Assembly: GCA_036936605.1 (NCBI GenBank)
Contig: JAUPFV010000004.1
Span: 64,070,352 to 64,134,351, forward strand
Source of the DNA: Limnanthes douglasii subsp. nivea
Lineage: Eukaryota; Streptophyta; Magnoliopsida; Brassicales; Limnanthaceae
DNA: 64,000 nt
Direction: 5' to 3'
The notes beneath the pieces were generated by a model. The model made no database searches. It was not told the origin of the DNA and saw nothing but the letters and a program-made list of their open reading frames with translations. Positions 47,581 through 58,701 of this stretch are shown one piece after another (the stretch's first letter is position 1; each line of letters starts with the position of its first letter). The position numbers were made by a program, and so were the translations under genes.

Positions 47581-48065
47581 CTTATGATTTACTTTGTTAA
47601 CTTTTTATTCAAACTAAAGTCCTTGGAAAGCCAAGGCATTCTTTTTGTAATTGTGTCCGGTATCTGACCGGATAGGTTTTTTGTTCTTACTTCGACTATT
47701 CAAAAGTCCTTGGAAGGCCAAGGCACTTTAAGTTATTTCAATGAATGTTTCTGTTTTGCATAAATCTCATCTTCTTTCATCATTTGTTCCAATTTCGATG
47801 GCTAGAGTTTAAATAGCCTTTAATTATTTCATAGTGAGAGTGTTTAAGTTCTCCGGCTAGAGTTTAAATATCCCTTAGTTATTTCAATCCGGATAGTGTG
47901 ACAAAAGACAAAACTTAAAACACTTGGAAATGTTTTTAAGAATGCATCAAATTTCATTCAAATGCCCGGACACCTCATTAAAACCTCCTCGTGCCACCAA
48001 GGAGGAAAGAGTATGCCCCCAAATATTTACATGAATGTTTAAACAAGTAAATATTTACACAAATG
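47581..48065. repeat. Convergent spacer of G2 with short repeats
   Basis: Lies between the ends of the antisense ORF and pol. It has two copies of AAGTCCTTGGAA.GCCAAGGCA (47617 and 47704), each able to form a CCTTGG/CCAAGG hairpin, and two copies of GGCTAGAGTTTAAATA (47800 and 47855). These may be 3'-end signals for one or both transcripts. Confidence 0.65.
47984..48005. other. Conserved hairpin near the end of pol (G2)
   Basis: Plus strand CCTCCT, loop CGTGCCACCA, AGGAGG. The same structure with a compensated base pair is at 62939-62960 in G3. Confidence 0.65.
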
Positions 48066-49496
48066 CTACTCCAAGTACATCCGGAGATGTTCAATATTCC
48101 AAGGATGAGTCAAAACCCTTCCATCTTTGTCTTCCAACCAATATGTTCCAGGTTTAATTCTTTCAACAACTATGTAGGGACCTTCCCAAGTTGGGGCCAG
48201 CTTTCCGAACAGCTTTTCTTTAGTGTGTAAGAAGACTTTCCTTAATACCTTGTCCCCTGGTTGGAAATCTCTTCTTTTAACTTTGGAAGCAAACCTGCTT
48301 CTCATCAAACCCTGATAGTGTGCAATTCTAAGGTGAGCTTTAACTCGTTTTTCTTCCATCAGATCAAGTTGACTTCTGATTGCCACCTCGTTAGCGTGTT
48401 CGGAGAAGTTGTGAACACGAAAGGAGGGGAGAGTTGCTTCTATGGGAGCTACTGCATCCATCCCATAGACCAAAACAAATGGTGACTCTTGTGTTGCAGA
48501 CCCAGGTGTTGTCCGGTAGGCCCACAAGACCTCTTGTAGATAACTAGGCCACTTCCCAGCAGCCCCTTCCAAATTCTTCTTTAACCCGGACAGTATAGTC
48601 CTATTAGCCACCTCAACTTTCCCATTTGCTTGTGGGTGGAAAGGTGAAGAAAAACAATTTTGTATACCCCTTGAGGCACAGAAGCTCTCCATTTCCCTAT
48701 TGTCGAACTGTGGCCCATTGTCTGTTGTTATCTTTTGTGGGACACCAAATCTGCAACAGATGTTGGATAAAATGAACTTTATAACAGCTTTTGATGTTGT
48801 CCCTGCTAGAGGGGCTGCTTCAATCCACTTCGAGAAGTAGTCTATGGCCACAATTATAGTTTTGCGTCCTCCGGACGCCACATGGAGAGGCCCTACTAAA
48901 TCCAACCCCCATCGAGAAAAAGGAATAGGCTCAGAAATTGACTCTAAAGGAATGGCTGGGACATGAATTTCATTGCTGTATCTCTGGCATGGGTCACACC
49001 TTCTTACCAATTCCTTAGCATCTTTCATGATAGATGGCCAATAGTAACCGGACAGTAAAACTCTTCTTGTTAAAGCTCCAAACCCACAATGGGATGATCC
49101 CTCACCATCATGTAATTCGGAGAGGACTACTTGAGACTCTTCATCCCCCAAACAGCGCAGGAGAGGTTTACTGTAAGATTTCTTGTACAACACGTCTCTC
49201 AATATGATAAAACCACGAGCCTTGTGTTTTAAAGTTCTGGCAATACCATCGGAGAGATATTGCAGGAGAGGAAACCTCCAGTCTTGAGGTCGCTTCTCTT
49301 GTATTTCAAAAATTTCCTCTTCTTTATCCTTACTAAGTTGAATGGAGGGGATTTCGAGCACATGGATCCATGGATATGACTCTGTATATGCTATGGTTGC
49401 CAATGAGTCTGCTAGTTCATTTTCTGCCCAGGGAATGTGCTCATAGACAACACCTTTAAACTTAAGTGCTTCATTTTTTAGGAGTAAATATTTCAC
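48066..49496 (-). pseudogene. pol: RNase H end and integrase of G2
   Basis: 476 open codons in frame with the RT entry after the single TAG. Residues 1-50 finish the second RNase H (ENELADSLATIAY). Integrase: HHCC zinc finger H129, H136, C167, C170; catalytic D199 (GLDLVGP), D259 (TTDNGPQF) and E295 (GKVEVANRT) with 35 residues between the last two; C-terminal WEGPYIVVERIKPGTYWLED. No chromodomain, as expected for Tat. The integrase appears intact and could in principle still act if expressed. Stop at 48066-48068. Confidence 0.94.
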
Positions 49497-49499
49497 AAA

Positions 49500-51266
49500 C
49501 TACTCCTTCTTAGCCTCAGATTGGCCTTGGGCATGGTGGATAAGAAGTTGGGAGTCACTTAGTAGCTTGACCCTCTTAGCCCCACAAATGTAGGCTAACT
49601 TTAAACCAGCTATAGCTGCTTCGTATTCAGACTCATTATTAGATGCCCTGAAAGCAAAACAAATAGCCTGGTACATTTTGTCTCCATACGGGGAAGTTAA
49701 ACACACCCCTGCACCACACCCCATAGTGCTAGACCCACCATCTGTTTGGACGACCCATACCTTTTTATCTTTTATATCAGTAGTTTGCTCCGAATCCCTG
49801 TCGGAGTGGAATTCAACCAAAAAGTCTGCCACAGCTTGGGCCTTGACTGCTGTTCGGGGAGCAAAATCTATGTCGAAGTCCCCCAATTCTACTGACCACT
49901 TAGTCATCCTGCTTGAAATGTCTGCCTTTTGGAGGACATTCTTCAGGGGAAAAGAAGTCCGGACGATGATGGGATGAGCCTGAAAATAAGGCCTCATCTT
50001 CTTGGCAGCTATCACCAGGGCCAATGCTAACTTTTCGAGTTTCAAGTAACGCCTTTCTGCATCTATCAAACTTTTGCTGATGTAGTACACTGGATGTGGA
50101 TATCCATCGACCTCTCTTACCAACACAGCACTAATGGCACAACTTGAAACTGCCAAATATACGAAGAGTGTCTCCCCACCAACCGGCTTAAACAAAGTTT
50201 TGGGAGAGGACAGTTGCTTCTTGATCTCATTGAAAGCCTCATCACACTGTGGGGTCCAATCGAATCCCTTTGCACCCTTCAAAGTTGGAAAGAAAGGTGC
50301 ACACCTGTCCGAAGACCTTGAGATAAATATGTTTAAGGCAGCTAATCTCCCCGTTAACCGCTGTACTTCTTTAATGTTTCGAGGAGGTTCCATCTGAAAT
50401 AGGGCATTAAACTGGTCCGAGTCGGGTTGTATTCCATGCTCAATTATAATATAGCCCAGAAACTTCCCGGACTGCACTCCGAACACACACTTTTCTGGGT
50501 TCAATTTCAAATTCACTTTTACCAGGTTGGCAAAAGTTTCTTGGAGATCGGACAAGTGCAACTGCTCATCCACACTCTTCACCATCATGTCATCAATGTA
50601 CACTTCCATATTTCTTCCAATTTGATCAGCAAATGCCTTGTTGACTAATCTCTGATAAGTATCCCCAGCATTTTTCAAACCAAATGGCATTACTTTGTAG
50701 CAATGAAGACCTCTGTCAGTGACAAATGTGGTATTCTCTTGATCCTTTGGATCTACTTGAATCTGATTGTATCCGGAGAAGGCATCCATAAAGGAAAGCA
50801 GCTTGTTCCCAGAGGTAGAGTCAACTAACTGATCAATCCGGGGAACTGGATATAAATCTTTTGGGCAAGCTCTATTGAGATCTGTGAAGTCAATACACAT
50901 GCGCCACTTGCCATTTTTCTTTTTTACCAGAACCGGATTGGCAGTCCACAAAGGATATTGAGATTCCTTGATGTGCCCCATCTTTGTGAGCCTGTCAACT
51001 TCTTGCACAATGACATCAGCCTTCTCTTTAGAAAAAGCTCTTCTTTTTTGAACCACTGGTGCTACGTCTCTCCGGACAGATAGGTGATGTGATATCACTT
51101 CTGATGGAACCCCAGTAACATCAGCATTGCACCAAGCAAAAACGTGCTGATGGTTCTTTAAAAACTTTAACATTTCATCTTTAAAAAAGGGTGACATCTT
51201 AGACCCTATCTTGACACTTTTTCCTTCTTCCAGACAGTGTGTTTCTACCTCTTCGATCGGTATCAA
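49500..51266 (-). pseudogene. pol: Reverse transcriptase and dual RNase H of G2
   Basis: 588 open codons; true upstream continuity is with the protease frame, and the first codon is TTG. RT residues: first catalytic Asp 161 (SFMDAFSGYNQ), YIDD 223-226 (VYIDDMMVKS), with FGLKNAGDTYQRL between, where Gly replaces the usual Ala-Pro of FGLKNAPATFQR. A degenerate RNase H follows (about 365-480). A second, archaeal-type RNase H starts near 503 (QTDGGSS Asp 509, NNESEYEA, LLSDSQLL Asp 571). A TAG at 49500-49502 cuts this second domain, and the same frame resumes at once in the next entry. Confidence 0.93.
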
Positions 51267-52396
51267 TACTCCAGGGGTCTCTCTGGGGTCATCAATTTCA
51301 CCCTCACCCCCAGAAAGGCCCTAAAACTGCTATTGTTCATTAATACGGACTGCCCCAGCGTTCGAGGAGCCAGGGCAGTGGCATAACAGCATATTGCAAT
51401 CTTCTGGCTGCTCCGGACGACTCCAACCTGTCCCCGAACAGCATATTTCAAGCACTGGTGGACTGTTGAAGCCACTGCATGCATCCTAGAGAGCCAAGAC
51501 CTCCCTAGAATAGCATTATAGCAAGTGGGACAATCCACCACAATAAATAGTATTCTAACCATTTTCTTGAAAGGGCCCTTGCCCAATAGAACTTCTTCTT
51601 CGAACTCTCCGATCACATCTGCTGAGCTGCCTGTAAAGCCCACAATTGATCTGTCCAAACTCTGAATTACAGCTGGATTTTTCATTCTCTTGTATGTGGT
51701 TAAGAAAAGGATATTGGCTGAGCTTCCAGTATCCACCAGAATTCGCCTTATGTCGTTGCCCCCTATAGATGCTCCTATGACAACAACATCCTCATGAGGG
51801 CCATCAATGTCTCTTAAATCATCTTCATCGAAAACAATGAAGGGGAATGAGTTTGGTGACTGATAGGAAGTCATGCCTCCCTCTAGCTGGGAGGCTAAAG
51901 TATGCACGTGCCTCTTCCTCGAAGAAGCAATAGGAGCTGTCATAGTGTCCCCTCCGAAAATTGTAAGTGACTCAAAAAACTTAATGAGTCCGGAGACCGA
52001 CCTAGAACATTCCTCAATTGTACCCACTCTGTTTCGAGTTGGATCAGGATCCAAGTACTCAGATTCCATGTCAAACCTTTCAATTATAACCATGGCTCCC
52101 TCCGGAGCTGCATTACTTGGACCAACCCGGTGAGTGTTATCAGGCCTGTTACCCCCTCTTCTTTTCACGTAAGCCCCCAGCTTTCCCCTCTCAATCAAGT
52201 TCTGAACTTCTTGTTTCAATGCTATGCAGTCATCAGTGGTATGACCAATATCGTTGTGATACTGGCAAAAAGAGTTATTACGATGCTCTCTGGGAGACTG
52301 CAGTGCAGCCGGTCTCCGGTAATGCACCTCTTCCTTTGTTTTATCAAAAATAGTGGCCATACTTTCTTTCAACTCTGCGAACCACTCCGGTTGCAC
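51263..52396 (-). pseudogene. pro: gag C-terminus and aspartic protease of G2
   Basis: 377 open codons continuing gag. A zinc knuckle variant CQYHNDIGHTTDDC (residues 44-57 of this frame, C-H-H-C) binds RNA. The aspartic protease has the active site VDTGSSANIL (Asp 222) and the flap-distal ILGRSWL (296-302), as expected for gypsy PR that matures Gag-Pol. The frame ends TGA at 51263-51265 because of a one-base shift in the C5 run at 51307-51311. The adjoining frame reads GEGEIDDPRETPGVLIPIEE into RT. The protease itself looks intact. Confidence 0.92.
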
Positions 52397-53756
52397 CCAT
52401 GGCCCTCTCTTGTTTCTGGATTGCTGACTTTGAGCAGGAGCAACTGGCTGAGACTGAGCTTTTTCCCTGCCATGCCCCTGTCCGGTCTCTCTTGTTTTAT
52501 TTCCGGACTAATTCTGATTGGGATTTGGTGCCACTGGGGTAGACCTCACCTGCCTGTGCACCCTAGTTTTCTTTGTTTCATCGACGTTTATTTGTTTTCC
52601 AACATGATTCAGTAACCCTCCCCATGTCATGGCCTTCTTCCTGGTCACTGAATCAGCTAGATTGCCTGAGTTCAAACCCTGCCTTAGGGATGCTATTTCC
52701 ACATGTTCGAAGCAATCAGCCAACCCATTCTTGGTATTCACAAAACGGCTTATATATTCTTTCAAGGACTCATTTGGCTCCTGGGCACAATGGATTATTG
52801 TGTCTCAATTTCCCTTTAGCTCTTTACTCCCTACAAACTGCCTTCGAAAGGCTACCCAAAAGGTATCGAAATCTTTAATACAACCCTGAGGCAGGCTGTT
52901 GTACCATTTTAGAGCACTCCCCGTAAATGATTGGGAGAATGCCCTACAAAGTAGTTTATTGTCGTCGTCAAAGTTCATCATGAAGTTTTTAAATTGCTCC
53001 AGATGGTTATCCGGATCAGTGTTGCCATCGTACTTCTCTATTTTGGTGTTGTCAAACCTCTTGGGGAGGTTTCCGGACAGAATTTTAGAAGATAATGGAG
53101 ATTGCCTCCAGTTTCTTCCACAACTGAACACAGTACCCTCATTGGGAGTTGCAAAGATACCTGGTTCATCGTGAAAAGCGAAGGGATCCATCAGCACCCG
53201 GTCCACATGCTTCCGGCTATGAGATGATCCTTTACCAATATGCCTCTTCATCTTTCCTTGTCTATCCCTTTTTTCTTGAATATTTTTTAATCTGCTTTTG
53301 CTTCTTTCTAGTTCGACCCTCATCGCTGCTAGAGGATAAGGACTTTTCAACTCCCTCACTGTCCGAAGAGCTATCAGAAGATTTTGAGCTTGAGTCAGAA
53401 CTCTCCATTGGCTTAGACCGGTGAGAATTTTTGGAACTGGCATGAGTCTTTTTGGTGCTCACATGAGTCTTCGAAGACTCATGCTCTCTGGGGTTATCGG
53501 TGTGATGAGCAACTGATGCTTTGGACTTTTCTTTCAGGCCCATCTTAGCCTTTTCGGCCCTCAGAGCTTCTATTTCACCCTTTAGCCTATCACGCTCTTC
53601 GATAGTGTATTCATCGTTCTCTCCCACCATTTCGAGCAAGGCTGGTGGTACTTCTGGATTGTCCGGATTCATTCGGACAGATTTTCTTAGCTGGTTTTGA
53701 ATGCTTGATTCAGGCACCTTCTTCTCCCACTGTGGTCGCCAATTTGGTGTGGACAA
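52397..53756 (-). pseudogene. gag: gag of G2 (one frameshift, two stops)
   Basis: Capsid precursor. The N-terminal 164 codons (53262-53756) have the NDEYTIEERDRLKGEIEALR segment and a Ser/Asp/Lys linker. A one-base frameshift in the T6 run at 53269-53274 moves the reading to the next frame, which holds the gag core (ALKWYNSLPQGCIKDFDTFW). A TGA at 52805-52807 replaces an Arg codon still present in G1, and a TAG at 52508-52510 replaces a Gln codon of G1. The frame then continues without a break into the knuckle and protease region. No start codon is needed at 52396; that point lies inside gag. Confidence 0.9.
53724..53742 (-). other. Primer-binding site of G2
   Basis: TTGGCGACCACAGTGGGAG, two bases inside the 5' LTR. 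Conserved with G1 except for one base. Confidence 0.75.
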
Positions 53757-54167
53757 ATATTACCTGAGGGTAGGTTTGTAATTTGGTTGGTGTTTTACAC
53801 TAGTATGTGGGTGTTATGTGTTTTGAGTAGAGAGTAGAGAGTAGAGAGTAGAGAGATAATTAAGCTGGCTGGTAGCAGTTAATTCTCATTACCCACACTT
53901 AATGCAGGTGGTTGGGTATTTATACCCTGATGTTTGGGCCCTTATGGGCTTTCGGGTCATGTTTAATGGACCCGGGTCATGTTCAAAGACCCATGAGCTC
54001 TTAAGTAAGAGAGCAAGTAGCTTAGTCAAGAGGTGTTTAGGTTTTTTAGTACTTTTGTCATAGTTCGAACAGTCCTATGGTCTGAGTGTTCGAAGTGATC
54101 TGTCCGGTCCGGAGGCATTGGACTGAACTGTCCTTGTCCGGGGAGCATGCGGAATTCGGACTCATCA
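53745..54167 (-). repeat. 5' LTR of G2
   Basis: On the minus strand starts TGATGAGTCCGAATTCCG and ends CCACACCA. Contains four copies of a 7-bp GTAGAGA unit near 53830 (three in the other LTR) and the palindromic TATA region at 53914-53927. Confidence 0.96.
53914..53927 (-). promoter_or_regulatory. LTR TATA region of G2
   Basis: The perfect palindrome GGGTATTTATACCC contains TATAAATA on the minus strand, in the middle of the LTR where the U3 promoter is expected. The same palindrome is in the 3' LTR and in G1's LTR; the solo LTR has lost one arm. Confidence 0.7.
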
Positions 54168-57100
54168 TCAGAAACTAGGAGATTAAGCTTGCTTCTACTA
54201 ATATCCCTGAAACTAAGACAACTCTTATGAAGGCTAATGGTTTTTATCTTCAAGCATTGAAAATGGAGGAGAACTACTGGCTGCAGAAATGTTATATCAA
54301 TTGGTTGGAAGACGGTGATAGGAACACAAAAGCCTATCATAACTATGTTTCCATAAAAAGAAATATAAATGGTATAAAGACATTAAAAATTGTGATAACT
54401 AGATTCTTGAAACATAAGAGATTGGGAAAGTGGCTGAAATGCATTCTAACTACTCAGCCTTACAACAATACTAAAGATAAAATGAACGAAATGCAGGATA
54501 TCATCTTCAACAAAATACCTAAGCTTCTTAGCAATGAGGATAACATCTCTCTATTGTAGTCTACATCTGAAGATGAAATCCACAAGATCATTAGCACAAT
54601 GAATCCCTCTAACGGCAGCAAGAGTTGATGAATTTAACATGTGCTTCTTCAAGTGTTTCTTGAAAATAATCAAAAAGAAATTGTGTCAAGCCATGAAAGA
54701 TATTCTGCAGGGCCAAAGAATTCCTAAAGGTATCATGAATATAAGTCTATGCTCAATACCTAAATTTATTAAATATACTAGCTGGAAAACTTCAGGCCTA
54801 TTAGTTTGTGTACCATGATTAATAGAATTATGTCCAAGAATATCAATAATAGTTTATCTAACATTCTGCCAAAAATTATTTCTAAAGCTTAGGGCACCTA
54901 TGTCAAAGATAAATTGATTCACGATAACATCCTGATTGCAAAGAAGTTAGTATTTGACCTTAAAAGAAAACCTAAAGCTGGGAAAAGTATATAGCTGGAC
55001 ATGTCCAGAGCTTTTGATAAGATATCACATTCCTTTATTAATAAAGTCCTGATTTCTTTTGGATTTTCCAAGAAATTTGTAAACCTACTTGCCAAACTAA
55101 TAAGATGAGTTTACATTTCTTTGTTTATTAATGGGAATGTCATTGGTTACTTCAACTTGAAGAGAGGCCTGAGACAATGAGATCCCTTATCTCCTAGCCT
55201 CTTTATCAGTGGAGAAGAAGTTCTGATCATGGGATTGTTTAATTTATTCAGTTCTAACAAATAAAATACAATTTTCATCTAGAACTGACTTCTTTATCCC
55301 TTGTTTAGATTTTTCCTACGACATTCTCATCTTCACTAACAGTTTGGAATCTACAATTTATTGTTTGAGCAAGTTTTTACAAAGTTATAAAAAAGTCTCT
55401 GGTCAATTTATCAACAAAGAAAAGACCAAAATAATTGTTTCTAACAAATTTCACCAACGCAGATTAGCTACATTGGTTGGATAAACTGGATTCACTACTA
55501 ATCATCTGCCAACTAACTATCTAGGAATTACCTTAAAAACTATAATAAACTTGTAACTACAGATCTATTCTAGACAAATTCAACACCAAGATCATTATAT
55601 GAGAAAGCACGCACCTCTCATTCGAGGGCAGGCTAACTCTTATTTCATTTGTTCTTATATTTATTCCTAATTACTAGATGCAAAACAGTTGCATTCCTCA
55701 GAGCATGATTAATAGAATTGAAATTTCGTTCAATAAATTTCATTGGGGATCACGCTCTACTGACAAGTGCATTCACTGGTCTCTATTATGCAGGCCTTTT
55801 GAGGAAGTTGGCTTGAATATAATTTTTTTTTGCGATATTCTGTATACTTTCTCCCATAAGCTTTGGTTTACATTTAGAGAAAACAAAAGCTTATGGGCTC
55901 AAATAATGCATAATTTTTACAGAAAAATATTCATCCCCTCAAGTCATACTATAATAACATTGGTTCACTAACTTGGAAAAGGCTTGCAGGTATCAAAGCT
56001 ACTGCAGAGCAAAACATAAAGTGGTTGTTGGATAAGGGCGATATGGATTTCTGGTTCAATAATTGGCATGATCATTTGCCTCTTATCATTCTTAATGGCA
56101 AAGAGAACAACAGTTGGTTTCAAACAACCAAAGTAAACATTTTCTGGTAGAGGAATAGATGGGACATTAACAGATTTCAAAGATTTTTATCTCTTAACAT
56201 AATTAATATAATCAAGGACCCAAGCATCAACAATAATAAATAAGATATTATGATATAAAAGATCTCACCTGAACGTAAGTTCGGCACCAGATACACCTGG
56301 AACAGCATTCGACACCAACATCCCCAATTGAGCTTGTTCAAGAAAATATGGAATGCCATCACCTCAAGGAAGTTTTCATTCATTTTATGGAAACTAATTT
56401 ATAATTATATTCCTATAGACTCAATTTCAAAAAATATATTTCAATATTGCATCTAAATTCCAATTTTGTAATCATTACAAAGATTCTAATCATTTGTTCG
56501 TTGCTTGTAGCTATGCTTGGGACATCTGGTTGCATTTTGCAGATTTATTCAAGGTCAAAACTCAGATATGTATGAATATTACTCATATTATTAGAACTGG
56601 TTTTGGTTTCAGATAAGGATGTTCACATTACCCATGTTATTCTTTCTACCATCTACTGGGTAATTTGGCAGAATCATAACAGAACTAAGTTTAAAAGGAC
56701 TTCTTACTCTTCATGGTCTTCGATAAATCATATTTAAAATAGTTTTAATAGCTTTGACAACTCTAATATTCTTAAATCTAAGCACAGGTCTAAGGCTACT
56801 AGTGTTGGGTTAAATCTAAGTCGTTTATCGATTATCAACATGAGAAATAAGCCTTTATATCTTAAATGGAAAAGCCTTCTCTTTGGAAGACTCAAAATGA
56901 ACACCGACTCTTATTGCACCATAAACGGTGAATCAAACGGTGTTGTTATAATCAGAAATAGCAAGGGAGAAATCATATATGGATTTAGAAATTTATATGG
57001 TAAGTTGTCTCATTTATTGGCTGATTCTAGAGCCTTGTTGGAAGGTCTTATCATATGCAACAATAACAACTGGATTAATGTAGACATTGAAACTATCTCT

Positions 57101-57330
57101 TAATTTTTGTTAATCTTTTATCTAATGGGAAATTTATTTGGCATCTTAACCCTCTGCTAACAAGATGTAGAAACTTAATAGCTTCATCTATAATCATTTA
57201 TCGCATATCCAGAGTCCAATATCAAGCTGCAGATTGACTTTCAAAATGGACTTTGAGATGCAAGATGAAACAAAATCTTACACACTTTTAAGCTCCTAAT
57301 CATCTTCTAGTCATTTATTTTTCTAGAAAG
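54168..57330 (+). pseudogene. LINE ORF2, 3' part: RT, zf-RVT, RNase H
   Basis: Resumes with ANGFYLQALKMEENYWLQKC and INWLEDGDRNTKAYHNY. RT remnants follow (SLCTMINRIMSKN, LDMSRAFDK, GLRQ.DPLSPSLFI); the FADD motif is now FSYDILIFTNS, losing one catalytic Asp. zf-RVT: GDMDFWFNNWHDHLP. RNase H (56840-57103) includes LKMNTDSYC and DSRALLEGL and ends VQYQAAD, then the conserved tail WTLRCKMKQNL. Many stops. Confidence 0.8.
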
Positions 57331-57340
57331 TATAGGTTTG

Positions 57341-58111
57341 GGATATATTAATCCCAATATTGTTTGGTATAGTTTTAATCCGTGTTGCTCTCTAATAATG
57401 TCTAAAAGTTGTTTTGTTAATAAGATTAATCTTGACTAGCTTTAGAGTCAACATATGTGGGTTGGTGACTAACCTGGGAATTCATGTGGATTTGGTTTTT
57501 GTTGGCCTCTATTTTCCTAAACATGGAGCTCGCATCTAAATTGCGTTGGAAGAAGATTCAATTGTTTCTTAGGGTGGATGATTCTCTAAATTAGAAATCG
57601 GTTTGATTCATGAGATTGTGGTTCATAGAGGTGGGGTTCTTGTGGAGCAGAGAAGGATATTTACTAAAGATTGATTTGTCTCCCTTATTTGTCTTTAATT
57701 CTGAATTTTCTTTGGCTCCTAAAATTGGGTCCGATTTTGAAATCTAAATTTTAGCGCCTAAACTCTATGCTAGAGAGTTTTTTTTATTCAAACAAAATAT
57801 TTTTTGATTAAAAAAATTAGGATTAGTATAAGGTTCTTTCTTATGTTTTAATTCTATCTATTTTATTTATAAATATCATCCTATTGAACAATGATAAAAA
57901 ATAAAGTAGTTACATTTTTATTATTTTTCCAGGTTTCTAGTAGTCTATGCTCCGTCAATAGAAATCACCGCATTTTAGAGAAAACGTTCCAAGTATTTCT
58001 AAATGTAGTTATTTTGTTGCTGTTCGAGTTGTGGGTGTATTTCAAAAGGTGACATTTTAGTGTCATGTTACGTGAAATAACAATGATTTTCCAAAGTATA
58101 AAAACTAAATT
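57341..58111. other. Spacer after the interrupted LINE
   Basis: No domain. The first part may be the 3' untranslated region of the LINE. Confidence 0.45.
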
Positions 58112-58701
58112 TGTCAGAATAGAGAAGTTACATTTATCTTAGAGAATTCTCCTACTTATAGTCCTTCCTATTTATGGTCGGTTACAAGGACATTTATTCC
58201 TACTTGATACACCCACTACTCCACTTACATCACGTTTCCTATAATTATGGATAGAGTTACTAAGTGGTTTGACTAAAACTTAGAATATCATTAAGTTGTA
58301 ATTCATAAACTTTTCCCCTTTAAATTATTCCTCCTCGGCTCTGGGCGCGCGCTAGTCTAAGCAAAACTTAGTGACCTCTTTACTTATTTTCATCGCTCGG
58401 TTTGAGACACATTGTAGTCCGAACATGGCTCGATCGTTTAAGCTCTCTCAACCCTTTGTTAGCTCGTTTATCCTTTCGGCTCTTGCATAACTAGCTTGGT
58501 CTGCCAACTCGCTCGTCAGACTTGATCATTACTATCCATTTGTGTTACTATTAACTTTGTTCTTTATATTGCTTATTTGATTTCCTACTGCATCGATGCT
58601 TATCTTTCTAGCTCGGGCTCGTCCTTCATTTACTCGCCCCTACGTCTGCTCGGTTATTTTGTGTTATGCTCGACTGAGGAATGGGGAAGACCCCTTCATC
58701 A
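58112..58701 (-). repeat. Candidate 3' LTR of G3
   Basis: On the minus strand starts TGATGAAGGGGTCTTCCCC after a purine-rich AGGAGGTGCCC and ends TCTATTCTGACA, with a TATA-like CATAAATAGGAAGG near the far end. Its partner lies outside the window, so the limits are inferred from TG..CA ends and context. Confidence 0.6.

Larger units (their letters stand above)
43753..54167 (-). mobile_element. Complete Tat-lineage Ty3/gypsy element G2
   Basis: 10.4 kb with LTRs of 416 bp (43753-44168) and 423 bp (53745-54167) differing by 7 substitutions and one 7-bp unit, so about 98% identical. TCAGA flanks both sides (43748-43752 and 54168-54172). Minus strand order: LTR, primer site, gag-protease, RT, RNase H, second RNase H, integrase, then about 3.5 kb carrying an antisense ORF, polypurine tract, LTR. 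The dual RNase H and extra ORF are hallmarks of the Tat group. The element is recent but disabled by stops and frameshifts. Confidence 0.97.
41400..57340 (+). mobile_element. L1-type LINE, lineage II, interrupted by Tat element G2
   Basis: The LINE occupies 41400-43752 and 54168-57340. ORF1 and the endonuclease lie left of the insertion; the rest of ORF2 (RT to RNase H) lies right. Removing 43753-54167 and one TCAGA restores a continuous reading across the junction (KINKEDVRN, a stop, then ANGFYLQALKMEENYW further on), proving that G2 inserted into a pre-existing LINE. Confidence 0.9.

Noticed and set aside
49500..49502. Programmed readthrough of the TAG within RNase H
   Set aside because: The stop lies inside a conserved domain, and other C-to-T nonsense changes occur in this element. 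A mutation is simpler.
49678..50648. Plus-strand ORFs of 70-100 codons across the RT region
   Set aside because: They are shadows of the minus-strand RT/RNase H, which has clear catalytic motifs. None has a domain.
52117..53424. Plus-strand ORFs up to 161 codons across gag
   Set aside because: They mirror the gag coding strand; composition follows the codon bias of gag and no family is recognised.
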